This document shows, piece by piece, positions 16,975 through 26,702 of a stretch of DNA of 64,000 nucleotides. Position numbers and translations under genes: made by a program. A model generated the notes under the pieces. That model had not been told where the DNA came from. It saw nothing but the letters and a program-made list of their open reading frames with translations, and made no database searches. Positions within the stretch are counted from its first letter, which is position 1; every line of letters starts with the position of its first letter. The DNA lies in the NCBI RefSeq assembly GCF_000971965.1, contig NZ_KQ040793.1, forward strand, positions 105,634-169,633, written 5' to 3'. Source of the DNA: Paenibacillus wulumuqiensis. Its GTDB lineage: Bacteria; Bacillota; Bacilli; Paenibacillales; Paenibacillaceae.

Positions 16975-19032
16975 TTAGGACAGCAGTCCTTTAACTTTTT
17001 GTACCACATTGTCTACTGTGAATCCGTATTCGGCCATTACGCGGTCGCCAGGAGCGGAAGCACCGAAGGTAGTGATACCCAGGATTGCGCCCTTGTCGCC
17101 AACATAACGTTCCCAACCGAATGTTTGAGCCATCTCGATAGCAAGACGAGCTTTGACATCTGGCAGGATAACGGAATCGCGGTAAGCCTGATCCTGTTTT
17201 TCGAACAGTTCCCAGCTTGGCATGCTGATAACGCGTACTTCGATGCCTTCAGCTGCCAGTGCTTCCTGAGCTTTAACAGCCAGCTGCACTTCGGAACCTG
17301 TTGCGATGATTTGTACTGCTGGTTGTCCGCCTTTGGCGTCGGATACAACGTAAGCACCTTTTTTGATGTTTTCGCGTACGCCTTCTACCGTACCGGCCAG
17401 GATTGGCAGGTTTTGACGAGTCAGTACGAGAGCGATTGGACCGCCTTTATTTTCCATGGCATGAGCCCATGCAGCAGAAGTCTCGTTACCATCCGCAGGA
17501 CGAATAGTAGTCAGACCTGGAATAATACGCAGGGAAGCCAATTGTTCGATTGGTTCGTGTGTAGGACCGTCTTCACCAACAGCGATACTGTCGTGAGTCA
17601 GAACATAAGTCACAGGCAGACCCATCAGCGCTGCCAGACGTACTGCCGGACGCAGGTAATCAGTAAATACGAAGAACGTACCGCCGAATACTTTAATACC
17701 GCCGTGCAGAGCAATACCGTTCATTGCGCCTGCCATTGCGAATTCACGTACGCCGAAGTAGATGTTACGGCCATCGCGTGTTTCAGGTGTGAAAGTTTCC
17801 AGACCTTTCAGGTGAGTCATAGTGGAGCTCTCCAGGTCAGCGGAACCGCCAGCCAGTTGAGGTACACCATTGATCAGACCGTTCAGAGCGTTACCGGAAG
17901 CAACACGTGTAGATACCGCTTTGTCTTCTGTGCTGTAGAATGGCAGTTCTTTGTCCCAGCCATCTGCCAGGTTACCGGAGAATGCCGATTCAAATTGTGC
18001 AGCCAGCTCAGGGTTTGCTTTTTTGTACTCGGCAAACATTTCGTCCCATGCTTTGTTGGCTTCTACGCCGCGCTCTTTTACTTTTGCAAAGTATTCACGA
18101 ACTTCGTCCGGTACATAGAAATCTTCTTCGTATGTCCACTCGTAGAATCCTTTGGTCAGTTTGGCTTCAGCAGAACCCAGCGGAGATCCGTGCGTACCGC
18201 CGTGGCCGCCAATACCCTGTTTGTTCGGGCTACCGTAACCGATTACTGTTTTCACTTCGATCAGTGTTGGACGGGAAGTGTCCGCTTTTGCTTCTTCCAG
18301 AGCTGCTGCGATTGCAGGCAGATCGTTACCGTCTTCTACGCGCAGTACTTGCCAGCCGTAAGCTTTGAAACGATCTTCTACGTTTTCGGAGAAGGACAGA
18401 CCTGCTTTACCATCCAGCGTGATGTCGTTGGAATCGTACAGCATGATCAGTTTGCCCAGTTTCATATGACCTGCCATGGAAGCAGCTTCACTGGCTACGC
18501 CTTCCATCATGTCGCCATCGCCACAGATTGCATAAGTGAAGTGGTCGATCACGTTGGCGTTGTCTTTATTGTAAGTTGCCGCCAGATGGGATTCAGCAAG
18601 AGCCATACCTACAGCCATTGCCACACCTTGACCCAGAGGACCTGTTGTTGCGTCAACACCAGCAGTGTGACCATACTCAGGGTGACCCGGAGTTTTACTT
18701 CCCCATTGACGGAATTGTTTGATTTCATCCATTTCCAGACCGTAGCCGGAAAGGTGCAGCAGGCTGTACAATAGCATGGAGCCATGACCTGCAGACAATA
18801 CGAAACGGTCACGGTTTACCCATGTAGGGTTAGCCGGGTTATGTGTCATAGTTTTAGCGAACAGCTGGTAACCCATTGGCGCGGAGCCCATTGGCATACC
18901 CGGATGTCCGGAATTTGCTTTTTCAATCGCATCGATCGAAAGTGTACGGATCGTGGAGATTGCAAGATTATCCACGTTGGAGTTTTCGGACTTGCTGATG
19001 CTTTGTTCTTGCTCTTGTTTCTTATCAGTCAT
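16975..19032 (-). CDS. tkt: Transketolase
   Basis: Thiamine-diphosphate enzyme of 685 residues in the non-oxidative pentose phosphate pathway, moving two-carbon units between sugar phosphates. The N-terminal domain has [20 protein letters not shown] and the ThDP/Mg motif [19 protein letters not shown] (near 155). The pyrimidine domain has [14 protein letters not shown] and [18 protein letters not shown]. The ATG at 19032 has GGAGG 6 nt upstream; a frame from 19047 lacks a ribosome site. It is full length. It provides carbon flow for pentoses released by the arabinan cluster, though it is not linked to it. Confidence 0.96.
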   Translation of the reverse strand: MTDKKQEQEQSISKSENSNVDNLAISTIRTLSIDAIEKANSGHPGMPMGSAPMGYQLFAKTMTHNPANPTWVNRDRFVLSAGHGSMLLYSLLHLSGYGLEMDEIKQFRQWGSKTPGHPEYGHTAGVDATTGPLGQGVAMAVGMALAESHLAATYNKDNANVIDHFTYAICGDGDMMEGVASEAASMAGHMKLGKLIMLYDSNDITLDGKAGLSFSENVEDRFKAYGWQVLRVEDGNDLPAIAAALEEAKADTSRPTLIEVKTVIGYGSPNKQGIGGHGGTHGSPLGSAEAKLTKGFYEWTYEEDFYVPDEVREYFAKVKERGVEANKAWDEMFAEYKKANPELAAQFESAFSGNLADGWDKELPFYSTEDKAVSTRVASGNALNGLINGVPQLAGGSADLESSTMTHLKGLETFTPETRDGRNIYFGVREFAMAGAMNGIALHGGIKVFGGTFFVFTDYLRPAVRLAALMGLPVTYVLTHDSIAVGEDGPTHEPIEQLASLRIIPGLTTIRPADGNETSAAWAHAMENKGGPIALVLTRQNLPILAGTVEGVRENIKKGAYVVSDAKGGQPAVQIIATGSEVQLAVKAQEALAAEGIEVRVISMPSWELFEKQDQAYRDSVILPDVKARLAIEMAQTFGWERYVGDKGAILGITTFGASAPGDRVMAEYGFTVDNVVQKVKGLLS

Positions 19033-19263
19033 GTTAATCCTCCTCATTCTTCTTGGTAAAGCGAGGTGCTCAGACCCTACTTCATCTGAGATAAATTCAT
19101 CTATGCAGTGGTCTCAAATGAAATGATTCTTCTTGAGTCTTTCAATTTGACTTATTAGCCCTTTGTCCATTGTAACACTTGTCCCGGCAGTTTACCATAT
19201 CGTTATTTCACTACTTTGTATTTATACCCAATATCCCATCCGCTAAAAGAGGAGGATTATATT

Positions 19264-19704
19264 TTGAAAAGATATGTCCTGCAAGTAATCATCGCCGGTC
19301 TGCTCAGTGGAATACTGCTCGGATTTTTCCTGAAATGGATTCAGCTGCTGACCGGATCAGGCGTATACACGCTGCTGCTGAATATTGATTTTGTCCCCAT
19401 GCTGCCTGACCGGTTGCCCGAATGGCTGGAATTCAGCCTGCATCTGGCCGTGTCGGTTGTACTCGGTTTCCTTTATCGGCTCTGGCTGATTCGCTGGCCG
19501 CATCCATGGATCTGCGGTCTGCTGATCGGAGCCGCTTCCTCCCTGCTGTTTTTCCCGTTGGCGCTACTGTCCGAGCGGGTACCGCGAGTGGATGATATGA
19601 CGGCTTATATGTACTGGCTGGCCGGGCATATGCTGTATGGACTGGTACTGGGGCTGCTTGGTTATCTGGAACTGCGGCGTACTTCTGCTACCGTAACATA
19701 TTAA
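19264..19704 (+). CDS. Conserved four-helix membrane protein, unknown function
   Basis: Integral membrane protein of 146 residues with about four hydrophobic segments: near residues 5-28, 57-75, 83-102 and 117-138. The start is taken as TTG at 19264 because AGGAGG lies 8 nt upstream and the first helix begins at once; an upstream ATG at 19216 lacks a ribosome site. I do not recognise the family. It stands alone between tkt and purU, and no function can be offered. Confidence 0.7.
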   Translation: MKRYVLQVIIAGLLSGILLGFFLKWIQLLTGSGVYTLLLNIDFVPMLPDRLPEWLEFSLHLAVSVVLGFLYRLWLIRWPHPWICGLLIGAASSLLFFPLALLSERVPRVDDMTAYMYWLAGHMLYGLVLGLLGYLELRRTSATVTY

Positions 19705-19883
19705 TATTAACGGAGCGTTAAGAGTAACTACAGACACAAGGGTTTTACGAACATAGACGGCTTATTTAGACATGTACAGCTTATTGAAAAAATACATTTC
19801 CCACGTAATCGTTTAGTTACAGCAGCTACTCTGACATTTCTTCTGACTTCATGTGGAGATGGATGAAGCACAAACACCAAAAA

Positions 19884-19905
19884 GCCACTTTGATTACAAA
19901 GTGGC
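19884..19905 (-). terminator. Terminator of purU
   Basis: On the minus strand the perfect stem GCCACTTTG/CAAAGTGGC with a 4-nt loop is followed by TTTTTGG, 51 nt after the purU stop. Confidence 0.82.
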
Positions 19906-19955
19906 CGGGTATATACCTATTTGCATTTCTCATTTCTTTATACAAAACAAGCGCT

Positions 19956-20852
19956 TTAGTTAAATACAACCGTCTTGTTCTGATGTACCAGAATGCGGTC
20001 CTCGGTGTGCCATTGCACAGCACGGGCCAGCACCACGCGCTCGATTGTGCGTCCGATTCGTTTCAGTTCATTGACATTGTCACGGTGGCTGACACGCTGC
20101 ACGTCCTGTTCGATGATCGGGCCACCATCGAGTTCTTCGGTTACATAGTGAGCGGTTGCGCCGATAATTTTCACACCGCGATTATAGGCCTGCGCATACG
20201 GCTTGCCACCCACAAATGCAGGCAGGAATGAATGATGAATATTAATAATCCGGTTGCGATAATGCTCGATAAAGGTTGGCGAAATAATCTGCATATAGCG
20301 GGCCAGCACGATCAGATCAATATCCGCTCCGATCACTTCCAGCTGACGGCGCTCGGCTTCCTGCTTGGTATCCGCAGTGACCGGAATATGATGGAATGGA
20401 ATGCCAAAAGACTCCACGTAGGCACGCATATCATTATGATTGCTGATCACCATCGCGATATCCGCATCCAGATCACCGGCCTGCCAGTGCCAGAGCAGCT
20501 CGACCAGACAATGATCTTCCTTGGATACAAAGATCGCCAGCTTTTTCTTGCGGCTGACTTCATTAATAACCCATTTCATCTGGAAACGTCCGGCAATCTC
20601 TTCAAAATCCTGCTTCAGTCCGCTCAGACTCTCAGCCAGCTCCGGCAGGTCAAACTCGATGCGCATAAAAAACATGCCGCCATCCGGGTCCATCGTGTAC
20701 TGGTCGGACTGCACAATGTTGGCTCCATGTTCAAATAGGAAACGGGATACCGCAGAGACGATGCCCGGTCCGTCCGGACAGGAAATCAGCATACGCGCCC
20801 GGTTATCCTGCTGCTCGCGTGCAGATTGGTTTTGCTTTACATGTACTTCCAT
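19956..20852 (-). CDS. purU: Formyltetrahydrofolate deformylase
   Basis: Cytoplasmic enzyme of 298 residues that hydrolyses 10-formyl-tetrahydrofolate to formate and THF, supplying formate for PurT and balancing one-carbon pools. An N-terminal ACT domain (ARMLISCPDGPGIVSAVSRF, about 18-95) is followed by the formyltransferase fold with NHNDMRAYVESFGIPFHHIP, HHSFLPAFVGGKPYAQAYNR and GATAHYVTEELDGGPII. The ATG at 20852 gives the family length. Its GGAGG is 13 nt upstream, wider than usual, but no closer start exists. Confidence 0.93.
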   Translation of the reverse strand: MEVHVKQNQSAREQQDNRARMLISCPDGPGIVSAVSRFLFEHGANIVQSDQYTMDPDGGMFFMRIEFDLPELAESLSGLKQDFEEIAGRFQMKWVINEVSRKKKLAIFVSKEDHCLVELLWHWQAGDLDADIAMVISNHNDMRAYVESFGIPFHHIPVTADTKQEAERRQLEVIGADIDLIVLARYMQIISPTFIEHYRNRIINIHHSFLPAFVGGKPYAQAYNRGVKIIGATAHYVTEELDGGPIIEQDVQRVSHRDNVNELKRIGRTIERVVLARAVQWHTEDRILVHQNKTVVFN

Positions 20853-21513
20853 AAGTAATTGATTTCCTCCTTTGATGACAGTACAGGAACGTAATGCGCT
20901 ATCCAAAATATACGTCCTGACTTTACAGCTTCCCCACGATAAAGGATCTTGATGAAGAACAGCTTCTTTTTGAACTTTCGGGTAATCCCAAAATATCTTA
21001 TATTACAATCTATGTGATCCCGGCCGGAAAGTAAACAAATTTATTTAATGAATCGGTTGTAACGTTTCAGAGCAGAGATGACTCATGAGCCATTATGACG
21101 ATTCGCTGAATGGGAATATGAACTTTATGGTTAGATGTACGGACGGGAAATGGAATATGATGTGCAGAGTCTGCTTGGATAAGCCTGCATACAACCGCCA
21201 TTAGTATGCACACTCTTCTCCCATTTCTACTTTTAGATGCTAACCATATCAAGTTCATTAATGCAACACAGAGCTTTATAAATGTGATAATAGCTTTGTT
21301 AATGCGATACATAGTTTCGTTAATGCAGTACACCGCTTTGTTAATACGGTCTATCTCTCTTCTGATATACAAACCAAACAGCCCTATAACACAGATATGA
21401 GCTCTGCATACAAGGCTGCTTGATTGGCTGAACCTTTCGCGCCAGTTCAGCTGCTTAAGTGTGTCTGCGATTGCTTAGCTGACTAGGCTTTTTTTCTTCT
21501 GGATGATAAATGA
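20853..21513. other. Intergenic region between purU and nfo
   Basis: A 661-bp region whose main content is an array of five degenerate 21-bp repeats at 21255-21359. An open frame of about 100 codons on the minus strand (21067-21372) covers the array but has no clear ribosome site or recognisable domain, so it is not called as a gene. Confidence 0.55.
21255..21359. repeat. Five degenerate 21-bp tandem repeats
   Basis: Five adjacent units of 21 bp share a core like TTNATTAATGCNATAC. Units begin at 21255, 21276, 21297, 21318 and 21339. Because 21 is a multiple of three, the minus-strand frame reads as heptads such as RINKAVY, CINETMY and RINKAII. The units differ at many positions, so the array is old or under relaxed selection. 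Confidence 0.7.
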
Positions 21514-22632
21514 CTACAGAACCTGCTTACCGGCGAGGAAAGCGATCAGACGCAGGTTGATCTGCTCTTCGCTCATTTCGCCCAATAATCCGTCTGCGGT
21601 GATCAGATCGTACAGGCGCTCGAGCGGCTCACGCGGATCGGCTTTGCGAGCTTTGGCATCATTTTTGAGTACTGTCCAGGTATCGAGTACGAATGAACGC
21701 GCTTCAAGACCCTGACCTTCGAAGAAATGGTGCAGCTTCTCTACATCTTCCACAAATCCGCTGCCGAATCGTCCGGACAGATCACCGCGCAGCAGTGCGA
21801 TTTCGACTTCGTACATCGGACGCTGCTTTTTGGCGTCTTTACCGATCCAAGGCGTCTCCAGAATAAACGGTCGTCCCTGCAGCTTCTCATGATGTACCAG
21901 ACGGTTGAGCGCTTCAAAGCCAATCCAGCCGGAGCCGATTGGCGTGTGGCGGTCCTTGCCTGCGCCTACCGGATTTTTGCTGTCGTTGACATGGACAACA
22001 GTAATGCGATCCAGACCAACAATACGGTCAAAATCTTCCAGCACGCCATCCAGATTGTTGATCAGATCATATCCGGCATCATGGGTGTGACAGGTATCAA
22101 AGCAGACGGTGAGCCTTTCATTATGCGGTACCAGCTCCATAATTTGAGCGATTTCCTCAAAGCTCCGACCCATCTCGGTGCCTTTACCCGCCATGGTCTC
22201 GAGCGCAATATTGACATCCGTTTCCTTGACTCCGGCTAGCACTTCTTCCAGTCCGGCAGCAATGCGTTTAATTCCGTATTCGGCATCCATATCTGTAAAT
22301 GCGCCCGGATGCAGCACAATATTGCGTACACCAATTTCATGAGTACGACGAATCTCTTCCTGCAAAAAGCTTACTGCAAGTTCATACGTATGTTCCTTAT
22401 ACGAGCCGAGATTGACGATGTACGGAGCATGCACGACAATTTCCTCTACCCCGGTAGCTGTCATTTTGGCTTTGCCTTCTTCAATAAACATCGTGTCCAT
22501 CGGCTTGCGGCGCGTATTCTGCGGCGCCCCGGTATATATCATAAATGAGCTTGATCCATATTCAGCCGCTTCATTGGCTGCGCTCAGCAGTCCCTTGCTG
22601 GAAAATGATACATGGGAACCTATTTTTAACAC
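21514..22632 (-). CDS. nfo: Endonuclease IV with C-terminal extension
   Basis: AP endonuclease of 372 residues that cuts 5' to abasic sites in base-excision repair. The TIM-barrel metal-ligand motifs are present: GSHVSFSSKGLL at the N-terminus, HAPYIVNLGS near 69, ETMAGKGTEMG near 145, DTCHTHDAGYD near 180 and HVNDSKNPVGAGKDRH near 215. The catalytic domain ends near residue 285. About 85 more residues follow (FGSGFVEDVEKLHHFFEGQG onward) that the usual 280-300-residue enzyme lacks. The start is a GTG at 22632 with AAGGGGG 9 nt upstream. Confidence 0.92.
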   Translation of the reverse strand: MLKIGSHVSFSSKGLLSAANEAAEYGSSSFMIYTGAPQNTRRKPMDTMFIEEGKAKMTATGVEEIVVHAPYIVNLGSYKEHTYELAVSFLQEEIRRTHEIGVRNIVLHPGAFTDMDAEYGIKRIAAGLEEVLAGVKETDVNIALETMAGKGTEMGRSFEEIAQIMELVPHNERLTVCFDTCHTHDAGYDLINNLDGVLEDFDRIVGLDRITVVHVNDSKNPVGAGKDRHTPIGSGWIGFEALNRLVHHEKLQGRPFILETPWIGKDAKKQRPMYEVEIALLRGDLSGRFGSGFVEDVEKLHHFFEGQGLEARSFVLDTWTVLKNDAKARKADPREPLERLYDLITADGLLGEMSEEQINLRLIAFLAGKQVL

Positions 22633-22998
22633 GGTAAATTTCCCCCTTAGATATGCCTGGTCTTCGCGAATCCAACCTATTTTAACGTGAATAGGTAAAT
22701 AAATCTAGGACGGACGCATGAATAATTGATTAAGACGCACAGCTTTGTTTACCGGCAAGACAGCACAAATACATTTTACCGGAGCAGAGTAGCGGATAAT
22801 GGTTAATAATAACTAGAATGTAGTTTTGGAACGTTGGAATATACGTTTCCTGATGAATATCTGTTCAGGAATAATAGAGAAGCAGCGCGTATGACAACAA
22901 CGGATTAACCAAAGAAGTTAGCTGCATATTCGGATAACTTTGATCCGTATACGTTGATCCGCATAAATAGTACATTACTTTACCGAGGAGGCCAATTT
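22633..22998. other. Intergenic region between nfo and the epimerase gene
   Basis: A 366-bp divergent region. The only structure noted is a tandem pair of 14-bp repeats at 22939-22966 just upstream of the epimerase ribosome site. No gene was recognised. Confidence 0.55.
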
Positions 22999-23922
22999 AT
23001 GAACATTGTAGTATGCGGCGGTACCGGATTTGTAGGAAGTCATCTTGTGCCTTTTTGGCAGCAGCAGGGACATACGATTACCATTGTCACACGCAAAATT
23101 ACCAAAGACAAAAAGACGGATCCCACCATTAAGTACATCACCTGGGAAGATATGGAGCAGAACCCCAAGCAGCTGGAAGGCGTCGATGCCATTGTAAATC
23201 TGGCAGGCGAATCGCTCAATCAGCGCTGGAGCACCAAAACTAAGCTGGAACTGGTGGAATCGCGTATGCGTACGGTGAATATCGTATCCAAAACGCTGGA
23301 ACAGCTAGAGCGCAAACCGGAAGTCGTTGTTCAAGCGAGTGCCATGGCAGTGTATGGCACTTCTCAGGACGAGACATTTGATGAAAGCAGTGAACGGAGA
23401 ACGATGAATTTTCCGTCCAGTCTGGCCGAACAGTGGGAAGCTGTAGCCGACAGCATCAAAGATGTGCGCCTGATCAAGCTGCGTGTCAGTCTGGTCTTTG
23501 GCAAAGATGCCGGCGTCTACCCTCTGATGACCCTGCCGTATCGCATGTATGCTGGCGGCAAGATCGGTTCCGGAAAGCAGTGGGTATCCTGGATTCATAT
23601 CGATGATATGGTCAGACTGATTGACTTTTGTGTCATGAACAAAGAAGTCAGCGGACCGGTCAATGCTTCCTGTCCCGGACCGGTCCGTTATGAGGAACTG
23701 GGTGCTGCTCTGAGTAAAGTACTGCACCGTCCGCATTGGTTCCATGTTCCGTCCCTGCTGATCAAGCCGGTGCTGGGTGAGTTGTCGGTTGTGCTGCTGC
23801 AAGGGCAGCGAGTCATTCCGCAGAAAGCGCTGGACCTTGGATTCACATACAAATTCCCGGATATCGAATCCGCCATCGCCGATCTGGAAGGCAAAAAAAG
23901 CTCACAGCCTTCACATGCCTGA
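22999..23922 (+). CDS. TIGR01777-family NAD(P)-binding epimerase-like protein
   Basis: Extended short-chain dehydrogenase-like protein of 307 residues (YfcH / TIGR01777 type). The nucleotide-binding motif CGGTGFVGSHLVP is at the N-terminus. NLAGESLNQRWSTKTK and QASAMAVYGTSQDE are family signatures, and a DUF1731-like C-terminal segment (HVPSLLIKPVLGELSVVLLQ, then GQRVIPQKALDLGF) follows. The ATG at 22999 has GAGGAGG 7 nt upstream; a frame from 22954 lacks one. The substrate is unknown for the family. It ends in a good terminator. Confidence 0.88.
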   Translation: MNIVVCGGTGFVGSHLVPFWQQQGHTITIVTRKITKDKKTDPTIKYITWEDMEQNPKQLEGVDAIVNLAGESLNQRWSTKTKLELVESRMRTVNIVSKTLEQLERKPEVVVQASAMAVYGTSQDETFDESSERRTMNFPSSLAEQWEAVADSIKDVRLIKLRVSLVFGKDAGVYPLMTLPYRMYAGGKIGSGKQWVSWIHIDDMVRLIDFCVMNKEVSGPVNASCPGPVRYEELGAALSKVLHRPHWFHVPSLLIKPVLGELSVVLLQGQRVIPQKALDLGFTYKFPDIESAIADLEGKKSSQPSHA

Positions 23923-23965
23923 CCGGTTGTCTGATTGATTTTATTGTATAGGCAGATAATTTGAC

Positions 23966-24010
23966 AAAAGCCGCCCGATCAGCACAAAGATGCTGGAGAG
24001 GCGGCTTTTT
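23966..24010 (+). terminator. Terminator of the epimerase gene
   Basis: The outer stem AGCCGCC/GGCGGCT and inner stem CAGC/GCTG are followed by TTTTTG on the plus strand. An A tract at the other end makes it usable from the minus strand too. Confidence 0.82.
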
Positions 24011-24145
24011 GGGATTGCTTATATCGATTTCATTTTTTGATGTATTTCTTGATTTTCAGCTAGTTCATATCCTGGATATTTCGTCCTTTCAATCTGTCTT
24101 TGGATAGTCTGCTTCTTTAGATTTTGCATCTTCATATACCCCAAT

Positions 24146-26125
24146 TTAACTAAGTCGGAGTGTATACACTGCTCTTGCGATGGTAAAAGAGTCTCCATCC
24201 TGCATAGGATATGACTTATAAGGCACGAGCGGCTCGCTGCCGAGTAATGTGCCGTTGCGCGAACTGAGATCCTTGATCATTACCTGCTGTTCGCTGATTT
24301 CCAGTTCCACATGGTTGCGCGAAGTACCGATCGATTTCTCATAATAATGTACGCCTTCTTCTGCCCGTCCAATCAAGAAAGTGCCCGCAGTCAAACGAAT
24401 CGGCTCCGTATGAATACCATCCAGCTCTCTGCGCTCCAGATAACCCTGGAATGGTTTGGAACTTCCCTGTGAATGTGCAGCAGCAGATTCATCCAGCAGC
24501 ACCGTTGCCATATGGGAAGACAGCAGTCCTGTATCCGGCAGAGGTTCCCCCGATGGCTCCATCGCCTGATTAGAGTGGCCAGAAGCAAATGAGCGCTGGT
24601 TATTTGCCATTTGCCTGCTGCCGTTGTTGGCTCCGAGATGACCAGGCTGCATGACGTTATTATTCGAATGCTGCCCGGTCTGTCTGGCAGAGTCTCCACC
24701 AAAAATAGCTGCAATACTCTGATCACGCTGACTCATCGAATCTGCTCCGTAAGCAGAAGCTCCTGCTGCAGCCATAGCCAATCCGCTTGCAACAGCCGGC
24801 TCAGGCTTCCAGCGCCAGCTTTCACTTCCGTATTCTTGGTCTTCCTGCTTTGACTTATGAAGCACAGGCAGCTTGAGCTTGCTGGCTGCAGACCATTTTC
24901 CTTTAATTATCATGTAAATTATAATACCGATAGCTATCGTAAGAACTGTACATCCATACAGCATCATATCATTACCATGCTCCAGATAACCGAACCTCCA
25001 GATCATGGCGACCAGCAGTGCTCCTCCTGCCAGCAGGTAGGTACGGTGGGCAGAAGAAAGAGGTCTGGATTCCGATTCTTCATTGTCCTCATTATCCGCT
25101 TCAGATACGGATGCCATCCCTGCTGTTTGTGGACGAAATGGATTTACTTTGCCGGATGAAAACAATGCTGAAGGATCTGCTGAATACAGCGGCGGATTTC
25201 CACTTTTCCCAGCAGGCATGGGTGAAGCCAAAGACGGATTACCAGCTCTTGCATCTGAATGCGCCGTCAAAGGAGCCGGGGCATTCTGCCGCTCTCGCAG
25301 TTGCTGAAGCACAGGGTGAGCTGCTCCCGGAGCAGTCGAATCTTTTACATATATTGAATTGCCGGCTTGTGAATGACTGCTCATCCCTCCATGCGGATGA
25401 GTATCCGGTACAGGACTTCCTGCCCGAAACCCTGTTCCTGACTGAATCGGCGCGGCTGCCTGGGCACTACTACTGGATGGTCGATAGCCAGTATTTGCAC
25501 TGCTATAATCGGCATATTGTTCATTACCCGGCTGCTGGTAATCTGCCAGAAGTTCCAGCAGCAGCAGTTTCAGTTCCTGCAGATTAAAGTTATCGTTCTG
25601 GCAATACTTGAGAATACGCTGCACTTTATTTCCGGTTAACTCTGCCACATAAGCCATCCAGCGGGAAGCCAGTCTGCTGAGAATCGACTGCACCGGCTCA
25701 TCCGTAAGCATTTCCAGAGATGGTACATAGGTCAGATACAATCCTCCTGCCTGAAGCGTTCCATCAACAAACATATACTGCTCATCCAGCACATAGTTGG
25801 GCAGTGACAGCATATACTGGCTGCTCTCCTCCAGCGTGGATACGATCTGCAGCAGCAATCCCAGATATTCGGCGATGCCCATCGGTTCACTTTGCAGACA
25901 ATGCCGCAGCATCTTTTTGCCGCTGATATCATAGCGCAGTACCGCCTTCATATTAACTTCATGCAGATGAAGCTGCAGTATGCCGCGAATCCGTGAAGAC
26001 AGCATCATGCCGGTTTGTGTTTTGCTCAGATCATTTTGCTGAAATCCCGCCTCACGGTCAATCGTCATATACGTCTTGCCATCCTGAATAAAATCCTGTG
26101 TTAATATCTCCATGATCGCTCTCAC
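24146..26125 (-). CDS. FHA-domain membrane protein of the Tad cluster
   Basis: Protein of 659 residues. The N-terminal region (about 1-180) resembles the DUF6382 domain found with FHA in Firmicutes. It is followed by a low-complexity Ser/Pro/Ala linker, two membrane segments (near 370-390 and 395-415), a second linker, and a C-terminal FHA domain (about 580-659: FLIGRAEEG, SIGTSRNHVELEI, KDLSSRNGTLLG). FHA domains bind phosphothreonine peptides, so this may link pilus assembly to Ser/Thr kinase signalling; that is inference. The start is GTG at 26125 with AAGGAG 5 nt upstream. It is the last gene of the pilus operon, 23 nt after the prepilin peptidase gene. Confidence 0.85.
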   Translation of the reverse strand: MRAIMEILTQDFIQDGKTYMTIDREAGFQQNDLSKTQTGMMLSSRIRGILQLHLHEVNMKAVLRYDISGKKMLRHCLQSEPMGIAEYLGLLLQIVSTLEESSQYMLSLPNYVLDEQYMFVDGTLQAGGLYLTYVPSLEMLTDEPVQSILSRLASRWMAYVAELTGNKVQRILKYCQNDNFNLQELKLLLLELLADYQQPGNEQYADYSSANTGYRPSSSSAQAAAPIQSGTGFRAGSPVPDTHPHGGMSSHSQAGNSIYVKDSTAPGAAHPVLQQLRERQNAPAPLTAHSDARAGNPSLASPMPAGKSGNPPLYSADPSALFSSGKVNPFRPQTAGMASVSEADNEDNEESESRPLSSAHRTYLLAGGALLVAMIWRFGYLEHGNDMMLYGCTVLTIAIGIIIYMIIKGKWSAASKLKLPVLHKSKQEDQEYGSESWRWKPEPAVASGLAMAAAGASAYGADSMSQRDQSIAAIFGGDSARQTGQHSNNNVMQPGHLGANNGSRQMANNQRSFASGHSNQAMEPSGEPLPDTGLLSSHMATVLLDESAAAHSQGSSKPFQGYLERRELDGIHTEPIRLTAGTFLIGRAEEGVHYYEKSIGTSRNHVELEISEQQVMIKDLSSRNGTLLGSEPLVPYKSYPMQDGDSFTIARAVYTLRLS

Positions 26126-26148
26126 CTCTACTCCTTAGACATCCAGAC

Positions 26149-26658
26149 TCAGATATACCAGTAACAAAAAATAACACTTGGCAGCACGGCCGCCATAAAT
26201 GGAAATGTCAGATACTGCTGCTGCTCTGCCTGACTGGCGCGGAGCGGTTGCTTCCATAGCAGGGCTCCTGTTACCTTCCACAATACTCTGCGCATGCGCA
26301 CAATTGTCTCGCGCCGCCACAGCATAATCACCAGACCAATCACACCTGCAAAAATAATCGAATACATCAGCATCTGCGCCGTCATACCAATCCCGAACCA
26401 GGCGCCAATACCGCCAAACAGCTTCACATCACCGGCACCCACTGCACGAAATGCATACAACAGCAGCATAATGCCGAATCCGAGCGCAAATCCCTTGCCA
26501 GCGAACAGCAGCCCTTCCCACCGGTTGGTAGCCAGATGATAAGCCAGTCCACTGATAATAAATAATATATTGAGAAAATTAGGGATCTTACGTGCACGGA
26601 TATCCGTCCAAAATGCCCATATTATAAAAATGCCCCCACCGATAAACATGCTCTCCAT
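26149..26658 (-). CDS. Prepilin peptidase of the Tad pilus
   Basis: Membrane aspartic protease of 169 residues in the A24 family (TadV/CpaA type), lacking the methyltransferase domain of PilD. The two catalytic aspartates are in WTDIRARKIPN (near 18) and GAGDVKLFG (GxGD, near 75), and several hydrophobic segments surround them. It should cleave the leader of the Flp pilin and TadE-like pseudopilins encoded upstream. The ATG at 26658 has AAAGGAG at a wide spacing (about 13 nt); an ATG at 26649 is an alternative. Confidence 0.9.
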   Translation of the reverse strand: MESMFIGGGIFIIWAFWTDIRARKIPNFLNILFIISGLAYHLATNRWEGLLFAGKGFALGFGIMLLLYAFRAVGAGDVKLFGGIGAWFGIGMTAQMLMYSIIFAGVIGLVIMLWRRETIVRMRRVLWKVTGALLWKQPLRASQAEQQQYLTFPFMAAVLPSVIFCYWYI

Positions 26659-26702
26659 TCGCCTGAAATGCTCCTTTCCATTCTTGCCTCTACCTTACTG
26701 TC

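Noticed and set aside
16999-18774. Open frame of about 590 codons on the plus strand
   Set aside because: It is antisense to transketolase; its Cys/Phe-rich composition is typical of a shadow frame.
21067-21372. 101-codon minus-strand frame over the 21-bp repeats
   Set aside because: There is no ribosome site, and the heptads break down outside the array, so the open frame may simply follow from a repeat period divisible by three.
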